From: Fidelibacterota bacterium
GTDB lineage: Bacteria > Fidelibacterota > Marinisomatia > SCGC-AAA003-L08 > TS1B11
Assembly (NCBI GenBank): GCA_004124295.1
Contig: SCKI01000008.1
Location: 1 to 64,000 of the forward strand
Reading direction: 5' to 3'
Length of the DNA: 64,000 bases
A program made the translations under genes and the position numbers. Below the pieces are notes generated by a model, which was not told the origin of the DNA, searched no databases, and worked only from the letters and a program-made list of their open reading frames with translations. How positions within the stretch are numbered: the first letter of the stretch is position 1; each line of letters opens with the position of its first letter. Positions 35,240-42,749 of the stretch are shown one piece after another.

Positions 35240-35301
35240 GGAGGCAATCTAACCATTGGCAAGTTCCGCTGCAACGGCTGCAAAGGGTTAATCTTGGCCC
35301 C

Positions 35302-36543
35302 ATGCAGATTCATCCATATGTTCCGCAGACCTTTGGGCGGCCCGGGCGGACCGGGCTGCCGGGGACGTCTGCTGTGCGATTATTGGCCGCTCTGCTGGGT
35401 TTGTCTTGGGCCACGCTGGAGGCACAGGTGCAGGTACGGCTGGCCGGTTATGCCGCCCTTGCTGCCGATACTTTCCGGGCAGGCCCGCCCAGCACCAATG
35501 AGCCCCGGGGGCTGTTTCGGAAGCCGCCGGCCCGGTGGCCGAATCAACCCGTGCAGGGGGTCTCTAGCCTCCAGTCAGCGGGTGACGGCACCTTCTGGGC
35601 CTTGAGCGACAACGGCTTCGGCGCCCGGCGGAATTCGGCCACCTTTCTGCTGGCTATTTACCGCCTGGACATTCACTGGCGCACCCCGGCAGGTGGACCG
35701 GGCACCGTGGAGCTGTTGGAAACCGTTGAACTGCGCGATCCTCACGGATTCGCCGGCAGGATTGTCCGAAAAAGAGACCCGGAGCGGCGCTTGACCGGCG
35801 CCGATTTCGATCCCGAATCGCTGCATATCGCTGCTGACGGCAGCTTCTGGATTGGCGATGAATTCGGTCCCTGGCTGTTGCATTTTTCAGCTGAGGGCAG
35901 CTTGCTGGCGCCGCCGATCCCGGCCCGGATCAGGGTTGGCCAGCGGCAGGTCGAGGTTCGCTCGCCGGACCGGGGGGGTCTGCGCCGGGCCAATCTGCCC
36001 CGCAGCCGGGGATTCGAAGGGCTCACCTACCATCCCCGCAGGGGCGAACTGCTGCTGCTGCTGGAAGGGACCTTGCGGGGGGAGACCGTTGGACGGCTGC
36101 GGATGTTCAGGTACCTGCCGGGCATCTCGCAGTTGGTGGAGGCCACGGACTGGCGTTACCCCCTGGAGCGTCCCGGCCATGCCATCGGGGAGCTCAGCTT
36201 CTGGCCTGAGCGTAATGTTTTCCTGGTGCTTGAGCGGGATTGGGGCCACGGCCCGCAGGCGGCATTCAAGCGCGTGTTCGCCTGGCAGCCGGAGATCGGC
36301 CCGGCCTCCAAGCAAACCGTGGTGGACCTGCTGGCCATACCGGACCCTGACCGGCTGGCATCGGCAGACAGCATTTTTGCTATGCCCTATGTCACCCTGG
36401 AGTCACTGCTGCCCATCGACGGCCATACGTTGATTGTCTGCAACGACAATAATTATCCGGCCACCGGCGGGCGCTCGATCGGGCAGCGCGATGCCACTGA
36501 ATTTGTGCTGCTGCGGGTGGAAATCGCCCGGGCAGCGCCTTAA
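35302..36543 (+). CDS. Esterase-like phytase-family exported protein
   Basis: 413 residues. A signal-like segment (VRLLAALLGLSWATLEAQ) is preceded by a longer than usual basic N-terminus. The body matches the phytase-like esterase family (PF13449): PVQGVSSLQSAGDGTFWALSDNG, GADFDPESLHIAADGSFWIGDEFGPWLLHF, NLPRSRGFEGLTYHPRRGELLLLLEG and LIVCNDNNYPATGGRSIGQ. These are beta-propeller proteins with presumed phosphoester or ester hydrolysis; the substrate is unknown. The cupin gene follows after 13 bases. Confidence 0.85.
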   Translation: MQIHPYVPQTFGRPGRTGLPGTSAVRLLAALLGLSWATLEAQVQVRLAGYAALAADTFRAGPPSTNEPRGLFRKPPARWPNQPVQGVSSLQSAGDGTFWALSDNGFGARRNSATFLLAIYRLDIHWRTPAGGPGTVELLETVELRDPHGFAGRIVRKRDPERRLTGADFDPESLHIAADGSFWIGDEFGPWLLHFSAEGSLLAPPIPARIRVGQRQVEVRSPDRGGLRRANLPRSRGFEGLTYHPRRGELLLLLEGTLRGETVGRLRMFRYLPGISQLVEATDWRYPLERPGHAIGELSFWPERNVFLVLERDWGHGPQAAFKRVFAWQPEIGPASKQTVVDLLAIPDPDRLASADSIFAMPYVTLESLLPIDGHTLIVCNDNNYPATGGRSIGQRDATEFVLLRVEIARAAP

Positions 36544-36556
36544 ACTCCGGCCTGTG

Positions 36557-36925
36557 ATGGATATTCCGCAGAAAGTGAACCTGGCCGAGAAGTTGGCCTC
36601 ATTCAGCGATTACTGGTCGCCCAAGGTGGTGGGAGAATTGAACGGGCAGCAGGTGCGGTTGTCCAAGATGAAAGGCGCGTTCATCTGGCACCGCCACGAC
36701 CATGAAGATGAGCTGTTCCTGGTGCTGAAGGGGCGCCTCACTATCGAGCTCCGGGACAGGGCCGTGCAACTGGAACCGGGTGAATTTTTTATCGTTCCCC
36801 GGGGCGTCGAGCACAAGCCGGTGGCGGATGGCGAAGTTGAAGCGCTGATGTTTGAGCCGGCGACGACGCTGAATACGGGTCAGCAGCGGAATGAGCGGAC
36901 CATTGATAACTTGGACAGAATCTAG
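36557..36925 (+). CDS. Small cupin-domain protein
   Basis: 122 residues forming one cupin barrel. Motif 1 is WHRHDHEDELFLVLKG (metal ligands His, His, Glu), motif 2 PGEFFIVPRGVEHKPVA supplies the last His. Such stand-alone cupins are often called mannose-6-phosphate isomerase-like, but the reaction is unknown. The ATG at 36557 gives the common N-terminus; GTG 36554 is possible. Confidence 0.88.
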   Translation: MDIPQKVNLAEKLASFSDYWSPKVVGELNGQQVRLSKMKGAFIWHRHDHEDELFLVLKGRLTIELRDRAVQLEPGEFFIVPRGVEHKPVADGEVEALMFEPATTLNTGQQRNERTIDNLDRI

Positions 36926-36972
36926 CCGGAGAGGCGTTCCGGGCCCCTGAAAGTTTGGTCGGAGGGATCACC

Positions 36973-37170
36973 TTGAAGAAATTTTACCGTTCCAAAGATG
37001 ACCAGAAGCTGGCCGGGATTTGCGGCGCACTGGGCGAAATGTACAACCTGGATCCGAATCTGGTCCGGATAGGGCTGGTCTTTCTGGCCCTGGTGACCCT
37101 CGTCTGGCCGGTCGTGATTACCTACCTGGCCGGCTGGATCATTCTTCCGGTGGGCAAGCCCGAAGACTAA
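36973..37170 (+). CDS. PspC-domain small membrane protein (TTG start)
   Basis: 65 residues. KKFYRSKDDQKLAGICGALGEMYNLDPNLVRIG followed by one hydrophobic segment (LVFLALVTLVWPVVITYLAGW) is the PspC domain, linked to envelope stress. No ATG exists; TTG 36973 is selected because GGAGGG lies six bases upstream and the N-terminus then matches the family. Its stop overlaps the stop region of convergent ubiE by four bases. Confidence 0.85.
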   Translation: MKKFYRSKDDQKLAGICGALGEMYNLDPNLVRIGLVFLALVTLVWPVVITYLAGWIILPVGKPED

Positions 37171-37880
37171 TCCTGACCGGCCTGGCTGCGCAGCCCCCGG
37201 TAATACCAGACCGTCCCGCCCAGCCAGCTGCGGCGCTCCGTCACTGCCAGGCCGTACCGGCCCATCTCGGCAACGAGATCATCGGGGACCGGAAAGGCGT
37301 CGATGGACTCAGGCAGGTAGCGGTAAGCCGCCGACCTGCTCAGCAGTCCTCCGATAACAGGCAGCGCGCTCCCCAGGTACCAGCGGTAAAACCGTTGTAA
37401 CGGCCCTCGATGGGGCTGGGCAAATTCCAGCACCGCCAGCCGGCCGCCGGGCCGCAGCACCCGCCCGATTTCCGCCAGCCCGAGGCCCCGATCGGCAAAA
37501 TTGCGCAGACCGAAGGCCACCGTCAGCGCAGCGAAGGAGGCGTCGGGAAAAGGCAATTTCTCTGCCGAACAGCGGATGGTTTCCAAGGTGGGCACCTTGA
37601 CTTTCGCCAGCCGGAGCATCTCTGCCGCCGGATCGGCGCCCACCACAGAACTGCCCGGCCAGCGGCGTAGGACCTCCGCCGCCACATCGCCGGTGCCGCA
37701 GGCCAGGTCGAGGACCCGGTCACCGGGCTCCAGCGCCAGCCGGTCCACCGCATAGCGGCGCCAGCGGCGGTCCATGCCCAAGGTCAGCAGCCGGTTGAGG
37801 AAATCGTAGCGGCGGGCGATGCCGTCAACCATCGCCGGGATGTCTATTTCTTCCAGGGGAGGTGGTGGGCCGGTTGGCAT
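37167..37880 (-). CDS. ubiE: Demethylmenaquinone/ubiquinone C-methyltransferase UbiE/MenG
   Basis: 237 residues from ATG 37880. SAM-binding VLDLACGTGDVAAEVLRRWP, the family motifs MVDGIARRYDFLNRLLTLGMDRRWRR, LPFPDASFAALTVAFGLRNFAD, GRVLRPGGRLAVLEF and YRYLPESIDAFP are present. It methylates demethylmenaquinol, the last step of menaquinone synthesis. An in-frame TTG at 38015 would add 45 Arg-rich residues and overlap the prenyltransferase gene; 37880 gives the normal length. The upstream PAS-UbiA gene catalyses the preceding step, so the pair forms a quinone operon. Confidence 0.93.
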   Translation of the reverse strand: MPTGPPPPLEEIDIPAMVDGIARRYDFLNRLLTLGMDRRWRRYAVDRLALEPGDRVLDLACGTGDVAAEVLRRWPGSSVVGADPAAEMLRLAKVKVPTLETIRCSAEKLPFPDASFAALTVAFGLRNFADRGLGLAEIGRVLRPGGRLAVLEFAQPHRGPLQRFYRWYLGSALPVIGGLLSRSAAYRYLPESIDAFPVPDDLVAEMGRYGLAVTERRSWLGGTVWYYRGLRSQAGQD

Positions 37881-38002
37881 GCCTGCCAGCCGGGACCGCC
37901 GCTGCTTAGCGGCGGTCCGCAGACGGAAGTATGGGGCTAAAAGACCGTAGACAGCCGGGTGCCCGGCAGCGGCAATGGTCCGCTCGTAAATTGGGCGCCG
38001 AC

Positions 38003-39268
38003 TCAGCCAACCCAATAGCCGATAATCAGCAGGATGCCCGTGATCAGATGCAGGTTAATGGTGCCGGCATTGGCCGGTTTGAGACCCGCATCGTTGTAAT
38101 GCTGCCACAGTGTGCCGGTGGCCTTCACAGCCAGATATGTCCCCAGCAGGGCAATCAGCGATAGGGTGGGAGACAGTCCCGTTACCACCATGATGATAAT
38201 CGCGCTGAAAGCGGCCACCACCAGTGCCAGGTAGCCATACCGCGCCCGGGCGGCGCCCAGGACCACCACCAGGTTATTCTTTCCAGTGGTGCGGTCACCC
38301 TCAATATCAGGGATTTCGTTCACCCACAGGATGGCAGCCGTCAGCAGGCCCACAGGGATACCCGCAAGGAGTGCCATAGGCTCGATGTTGCCGGTCTGCA
38401 CAAGGGTGCTGCCGGCCACCAGCAAAGGCCCGAAATTGAGCCCCACCAGGAGCTCGCCAAGACCCTTGCGGGCCATCAGCCTGATCGGTGGAACAGTGTA
38501 AAAGATTCCTGAGAGCACCCCTGCAATCCCCAGGTATAGCACAGGCATTCCGGCCTGGATGATAAGCGGAATGCCCACAATCCCCGCCACGGCATACGAG
38601 ACCAGAGCGACGGTCAGCATGCCTTTGGGGGAGATAAGACCCATCTGGATAGATCTGCTGCCGCCGGAAAAGGGCACGATATAGTCATAGGTGGCTTCAT
38701 CGTTGCCACTGGTGTGATCGAAATAGTCATTGAGGGTATTGGTCCCCACTTGCAGGAACGAAGCCGCCAGCAGCGTCAACCCAAGCAGCCCCAAATCCAC
38801 CTGGTAGCCGAGCATGGAAGCGACGGCGCCGCCGAGCAATACCGGTACGATAGTGGCGGTAAGGAACGGGGCCCGGGTGATGACCACCCATTTGAAAAAG
38901 CGGGTCATGAAACCAATCTCCGGCTCCACGGAGGCGACATCCACGCCCTCTAAAGGCGTCGTGACTCCGCAGAAGCCCACCTGCACGTTGTCTTTCATGG
39001 TCGGGGTGATCTTGATGTGGGCGGCAAGTTTCTTGCCCCCCTTATCAATGAAAACCGTGTCTCCTTCCCATTCACCTTCAATGCTGGCGGTCTTTAACCA
39101 CTCTCCCAGGGGCCCCAGTACCACCAGCCCCGGGCTGAACAGGCCTACCCGTTGTTTGCCGATGACCTCTTCAGCCGTATACCCAAACAGCGCCGCGGCG
39201 CCGTCGTTGAAAGTTTCAATTTTTCCATCCATATCGCAAGTGATGACACTCTTGATAGCCTCAGTCAT
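38003..39268 (-). CDS. PAS domain fused to UbiA/MenA-type prenyltransferase
   Basis: About 421 residues. Residues 1-110 form a PAS sensor domain (SVITCDMDGKIETFNDGAAALFGYTAEEVIG, then DTVFIDKGGKKLAAHIKIT). Residues 125-421 are a UbiA-family integral prenyltransferase with eight or nine helices; the first Asp-rich motif is TLNDYFDHTSGND, the second NEIPDIEGDRTTGKNNL. The enzyme probably attaches a polyprenyl chain to dihydroxynaphthoate (MenA role), given ubiE/menG immediately downstream. The PAS fusion suggests ligand, redox or heme control of quinone synthesis, which is inference. ATG 39268 has GGGGAGAG upstream. Confidence 0.88.
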   Translation of the reverse strand: MTEAIKSVITCDMDGKIETFNDGAAALFGYTAEEVIGKQRVGLFSPGLVVLGPLGEWLKTASIEGEWEGDTVFIDKGGKKLAAHIKITPTMKDNVQVGFCGVTTPLEGVDVASVEPEIGFMTRFFKWVVITRAPFLTATIVPVLLGGAVASMLGYQVDLGLLGLTLLAASFLQVGTNTLNDYFDHTSGNDEATYDYIVPFSGGSRSIQMGLISPKGMLTVALVSYAVAGIVGIPLIIQAGMPVLYLGIAGVLSGIFYTVPPIRLMARKGLGELLVGLNFGPLLVAGSTLVQTGNIEPMALLAGIPVGLLTAAILWVNEIPDIEGDRTTGKNNLVVVLGAARARYGYLALVVAAFSAIIIMVVTGLSPTLSLIALLGTYLAVKATGTLWQHYNDAGLKPANAGTINLHLITGILLIIGYWVG

Positions 39269-39370
39269 AACTCTCCCCTTGTATTGAAGTGAGGCCAAAT
39301 TTAACCCCGGTTCTCAAGTAGATGCAGCTATTCAGGGCGCTATCCGAAATCATCCTCCCATGCGGCAGCA

Positions 39371-39439
39371 GTCATGCCGGGCGAAGGAGGTATCTGAGTG
39401 ACAGATTCCTCAACCGCTTGGCAGCTCCTGCGGAATGAC
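39371..39439. repeat. 69-bp palindromic dispersed repeat, copy 1
   Basis: Begins GTCATGCCGGGC and ends GGAATGAC, imperfect terminal inverted repeats. An internal palindrome AGGTATCTG (39388-39396) pairs with CAGATTCCT (39402-39410). Another element of the same length with matching ends lies at 40532-40600. It resembles the GTCATTCCGAGCG...GGAATGAC class of dispersed intergenic repeats. Confidence 0.55.
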
Positions 39440-39526
39440 AGAAACGACCGATTGCTGTCTCCTCGTCGGTAGCTTGGCGAGTGTAATTTTGGCTGCCGGA
39501 TTCGAACTTGGCGTATGGAGGGTATT

Positions 39527-40516
39527 TTGATAGCACGAATGACACTGTTGCTGTTTTTGCTGGCATCAGGTTGTGGCAAGCCGGCTGCGGATAAGGCCGC
39601 CGCCGCATCGCCGGAGCTGCCGGTCACTCACCTCCCCGGCTTCTATTCCGCCGCCGAGTCCTACTTTTCCCCCAATGGCAAAAGCCTGATCCTCAACGGC
39701 CGCCGGACGGCAGAAGAGACCGACTACCACGTCTATACCATTCGCATCGACGGGCAGCATGTGCAGCGGATCAACGACATGGGGGCCGACGCCTGTTCGT
39801 ACTACTTTCCCTCCGGTGACCGCCTGATCTGGACCTCCACCCGGGACAACCTGCACCTGCCGCCGGGGAACTTTTCCGATCCCGCAGACTACCCTGCCGG
39901 CGCCGAGCTCTACACCAGCGACCTCACTGGCAACAACCGTGTCCGGCTGACCCACAATGAGCTCTACGAGGCCGAGGTATCCCTGTCGCCCGATGGCCAG
40001 TGGATTCTGTTCGGGCGCAGCATCGAGGGACGGATGGACCTCTGGCGGATGCGGCCGGACGGCAGTGGCGAGGTGCGCATTACCGACACCCCGGACCTAC
40101 AGGAAGGGGGCGCTTTCTATATGCCCGACAGCCGCACCATCATCTACCGGGCCTGGAACATTGCCGACCAGGCGGGCCGCAGCCTGCCGATGACCATCTA
40201 CACCATCAATCACGACGGCACGGACCGCCGGCAGATCACCACCGAACCGGGCACCAACTGGGCCCCCCACCCAGCGCCGGACGGACGGCACTTCGTGTTC
40301 GTAAAGACAGTGCCCCCGCACAATTTCGAGATCTTCCTGATGAACATCGAGACCGGCCGGCAGACCCGGCTGACCTACCACGAGAGTTTCGATGGCTTCC
40401 CGGCCTTTTCGCCGGACGGCCACACGATTGCCTTTTCCTCAGGCCGTGACGCCGAGGAGGGGGCCCGGACCCTGAACATCTACCTGATGGATATTGCCAG
40501 CCTGGTGGAGGAGTAG
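39527..40516 (+). CDS. PD40/WD40-like beta-propeller lipoprotein (TolB-like)
   Basis: About 329 residues. The N-terminus MTLLLFLLASGCGKPA is a lipoprotein signal with Cys about residue 15. Repeats of the PD40 type follow: AESYFSPNGKSLILNGRR, AEVSLSPDGQWILFGRS, GGAFYMPDSRTIIYRAW, WAPHPAPDGRHFVFVKT, GFPAFSPDGHTIAFSSGRD, predicting a six-bladed propeller. TTG 39527 follows GGAGGG; ATG 39539 is the alternative. Such proteins bind partners or peptides in the periplasm; the function is unknown. It is flanked by two copies of a 69-bp repeat. Confidence 0.8.
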   Translation: MIARMTLLLFLLASGCGKPAADKAAAASPELPVTHLPGFYSAAESYFSPNGKSLILNGRRTAEETDYHVYTIRIDGQHVQRINDMGADACSYYFPSGDRLIWTSTRDNLHLPPGNFSDPADYPAGAELYTSDLTGNNRVRLTHNELYEAEVSLSPDGQWILFGRSIEGRMDLWRMRPDGSGEVRITDTPDLQEGGAFYMPDSRTIIYRAWNIADQAGRSLPMTIYTINHDGTDRRQITTEPGTNWAPHPAPDGRHFVFVKTVPPHNFEIFLMNIETGRQTRLTYHESFDGFPAFSPDGHTIAFSSGRDAEEGARTLNIYLMDIASLVEE

Positions 40517-40531
40517 GCCCGACCTGCCCCT

Positions 40532-40600
40532 GTCATGCCGGGCCTGGCGGGGTTTCCCAGGGGAGGTCCAACCCCTCTCAGCTTACGATTCGGGGATGAC
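40532..40600. repeat. 69-bp palindromic dispersed repeat, copy 2
   Basis: Shares GTCATGCCGGGC with copy 1, ends GGGGATGAC, and is also 69 bases long; the interior differs (GGGGTT/AACCCC palindrome). It overlaps the SDR gene: the last codons of that protein (FVIPES, stop) are encoded by the repeat end. Confidence 0.5.
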
Positions 40601-41437
40601 GAACGGCTCCGGCCGGGAGCCGTCCACATCGCTGAAGCCGTAGTCCAGCCCCAGCTGGCCCGCCTTGAAGCTGCCGCCGTTGCGCCCGGACAGATCGGCA
40701 TCGTTCAGCAGGGCCACGATCGCCCGCCCCACAAACCGGGCCGAATGTGTTTCGGCCAAGTCCGACTCGGGCGCCCCCGCCAGCACCCGTTCGGTGCGGG
40801 TGAAGCCTGGGAGGATCGTCAAGGCCAGGATGCCGTCCGGGGCCAGCTTCTTCGACAGGGCGAATCCCAGCCGGCTGATGGACGCCTTGGCCAGATCGTA
40901 CTGCACATCCCCCAGGTATTTGCCTTCGTCCCCGGCGGAGATGTTGACGATAAGCGGCCGCCGCCCCCGGCGCAGCAGCGGGACCACCGCTCGCGTCGTG
41001 GTGTAGTGCGCCCTGACACCGCTGCGGAACATCTTGTCGAAGCGCCAGATGGGCTGCTCCTCCAGCGGGAGCTCGAACAGGGCCGGATCGTACTGCTCGT
41101 AGCCGCCCCAGACATTGTTCACCAGCAGATCGAGGCGCCCCTGCTCAGCTCCGATCTGAGCCGCCAGGGCCTGCACGGCGTTGTCGTCCGTATGGTCGCA
41201 GGCCACGGCGATGCCGGCGCCGCCGGATTCGGTAACGAGCCTAGCCGTCTCATCGATGGAGCCAGGGAGATCGTCGGTATGTGGTCCTGTGGACCGGCTC
41301 CGTCCGGTGATATAGACGGTGGCGCCGATCAGGCCCAGCTCGTGGGCGATGCCCAGACCGACCCCCCGGCTGGCGCCGGTGACCAGGGCGATGGTGGAGG
41401 GGAGCGGAGCTGCGATAGACGGACTCGTTTTAACCAG
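40583..41437 (-). CDS. DHRS1-like short-chain dehydrogenase without a canonical start codon
   Basis: The SDR sequence extends beyond the first ATG (41206): upstream in frame are IALVTGASRGVGLGIAHEL (the Rossmann turn) and TVYITGRSRS, so the protein is about 284 residues. Downstream are VACDHTDD, LDLLVNNVWGGYEQYD, the Tyr/Lys pair in VQYDLAKAS, and LPGFTRTERVL. The pattern matches DHRS1-like SDRs. No ATG, GTG or TTG precedes the Rossmann motif before a stop; CTG at 41437 is the best candidate. The toxin gene of the AT-rich insertion ends only seven bases upstream, suggesting the original start was lost or replaced. Substrate unknown. Confidence 0.8.
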   Translation of the reverse strand: MVKTSPSIAAPLPSTIALVTGASRGVGLGIAHELGLIGATVYITGRSRSTGPHTDDLPGSIDETARLVTESGGAGIAVACDHTDDNAVQALAAQIGAEQGRLDLLVNNVWGGYEQYDPALFELPLEEQPIWRFDKMFRSGVRAHYTTTRAVVPLLRRGRRPLIVNISAGDEGKYLGDVQYDLAKASISRLGFALSKKLAPDGILALTILPGFTRTERVLAGAPESDLAETHSARFVGRAIVALLNDADLSGRNGGSFKAGQLGLDYGFSDVDGSRPEPFVIPES

Positions 41438-41444
41438 AGTACAT

Positions 41445-41885
41445 TCAGTTGTTCACCATTGACGGCCATTCATGGAATGAAAGCCAAAGTTCGACCCGAC
41501 CGGGATGATTGGAACGGTGTTTTAGTTCAGACGGGGATGGACGACGAATTTTTGCAATGAAAGGCGGATCGTGCCTTTTCACAAAAGATTCGATACGAGG
41601 CCTGGTATTAATAACAATTTCCGCGAGCCGGTGTTGGGGGAGTTGGCCTACCAGGATAAATAAGCCTACTCCACCTCGCATCACGGCATCGCGCTGGTTT
41701 GGTCTAAATCTTATATGTTTATCCCTGGTAAAGGCAAGCCAACCACGACGGCCTACTTTAGCCAGCCATTGCTCGTCAGGCGCATTATGACTGAAGCGAT
41801 CTGAGTGCTGTTCTACTGCAAACCCAGCATCGGAAAGCATCTGGGGGAATATTTTTCCTAGGTCTCTATCAGTGAATATGACCAG
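41445..41885 (-). CDS. PIN-like toxin (VapC45/DUF5615 type), non-canonical start
   Basis: About 146 residues. The sequence VIFTDRDLGKIFPQMLSDAG, HNAPDEQWLAKVGRRGWLAFTRDKHIR and GGVGLFILVG fits PIN-like nucleases, with acidic residues in FTDRDLG, the APDE segment and FTRDK as candidate metal ligands. The first ATG (41840) would remove the first conserved strand and Asp; the family N-terminus requires a start at about 41885, where only CTG is available. It begins three bases after the stop of a DUF433 antitoxin-like gene. An mRNA- or tRNA-cleaving toxin role is inferred from the family. Confidence 0.7.
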   Translation of the reverse strand: MVIFTDRDLGKIFPQMLSDAGFAVEQHSDRFSHNAPDEQWLAKVGRRGWLAFTRDKHIRFRPNQRDAVMRGGVGLFILVGQLPQHRLAEIVINTRPRIESFVKRHDPPFIAKIRRPSPSELKHRSNHPGRVELWLSFHEWPSMVNN

Positions 41886-41887
41886 GA

Positions 41888-42601
41888 TCAGGCAGCCCGC
41901 TCATAGTAAATAGCTGCTTCAATTTCTTGTCTATCAATTTCGTAGTCACTTGCCAATTCGGTAATGTCCTCTCCAGCGTCAATTCTATCAACTATAGCCT
42001 GTGTTGATATGCTTTTGCTTTTAATTATGGGTCGGCCGAAGGATATGGCCGGATCAATGACAATCTTCTTCTCATCGCTCTGAAAATAATTCGAAAGGAA
42101 TGGATATAGCCTGGCGGGGAATTCATGCTCCTCCCACGCCACTCTCGCTAAATATGCTTGAAGAATTTGCTTCAGTGCCAATTGACCCGACTTTGATAGG
42201 TTGATTAATTCAGAGTATCTATCTAAAAATAATTCGCCAGCACTGGCCCTGAGAGATTGATTGAGCAGTAATCTAGCTATGCTCAATTTTTTCTCGGAAA
42301 ATTGAATTGCAGTACGAACGTCCTGAATGGATATCGTGTGAATCTTTCGAAGGGAATGGAGAATATGCGCTTCAACAAGATTCGAAAATGACAATTTCCG
42401 CTCCTCAGAATCGGGAACGCTAATGAGTGGCTTGAAAAATCCGGCTCCATCCTGTGTGGGGTATTTCCTGCCAAGAACCCACGACCTTAGAGTTGCAGGG
42501 GCGATGCGAAGATAACGGGCGGATTCAGCTATGGTGTACGCTGGGATATGGCGGGGATCTTGACCGCCGTAGATGTCTATTTTTGCGGTATTACCGTCCA
42601 C
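41888..42601 (-). CDS. DUF433-domain antitoxin-like protein with N-terminal HTH
   Basis: 237 residues. Residues about 20-50 (YTIAESARYLRIAPATLRSW) form a MerR/excisionase-like helix-turn-helix. A central helical region follows. The C-terminal 60 residues (IVIDPAISFGRPIIKSKSI, ITELASDYEIDRQEIEAAI) are a DUF433 domain (VapB45-like). With the PIN-like gene three bases downstream it forms a type II toxin-antitoxin pair; autoregulation through the HTH is expected. Codon use and base composition are AT-richer than the flanking genes, consistent with acquisition. Confidence 0.82.
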   Translation of the reverse strand: MDGNTAKIDIYGGQDPRHIPAYTIAESARYLRIAPATLRSWVLGRKYPTQDGAGFFKPLISVPDSEERKLSFSNLVEAHILHSLRKIHTISIQDVRTAIQFSEKKLSIARLLLNQSLRASAGELFLDRYSELINLSKSGQLALKQILQAYLARVAWEEHEFPARLYPFLSNYFQSDEKKIVIDPAISFGRPIIKSKSISTQAIVDRIDAGEDITELASDYEIDRQEIEAAIYYERAA

Positions 42602-42749
42602 AGTAGCTGCTCCTGATTAGTGATAAAATGTAAGCCTGACACCTAACTGGACCAATGATTTCTTCAGATTGTTCCAGGGGGATATCAATGCTGCCGCTGA
42701 TTAGCCAGCCCCTTCCCCCCGCGCCCCCTTTTGTGTACATTCCACCTAA

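Noticed and set aside
41430-42650. Insertion sequence or transposon as the carrier of the toxin-antitoxin pair
   Set aside because: No transposase, terminal inverted repeats or target duplication can be seen at the borders.
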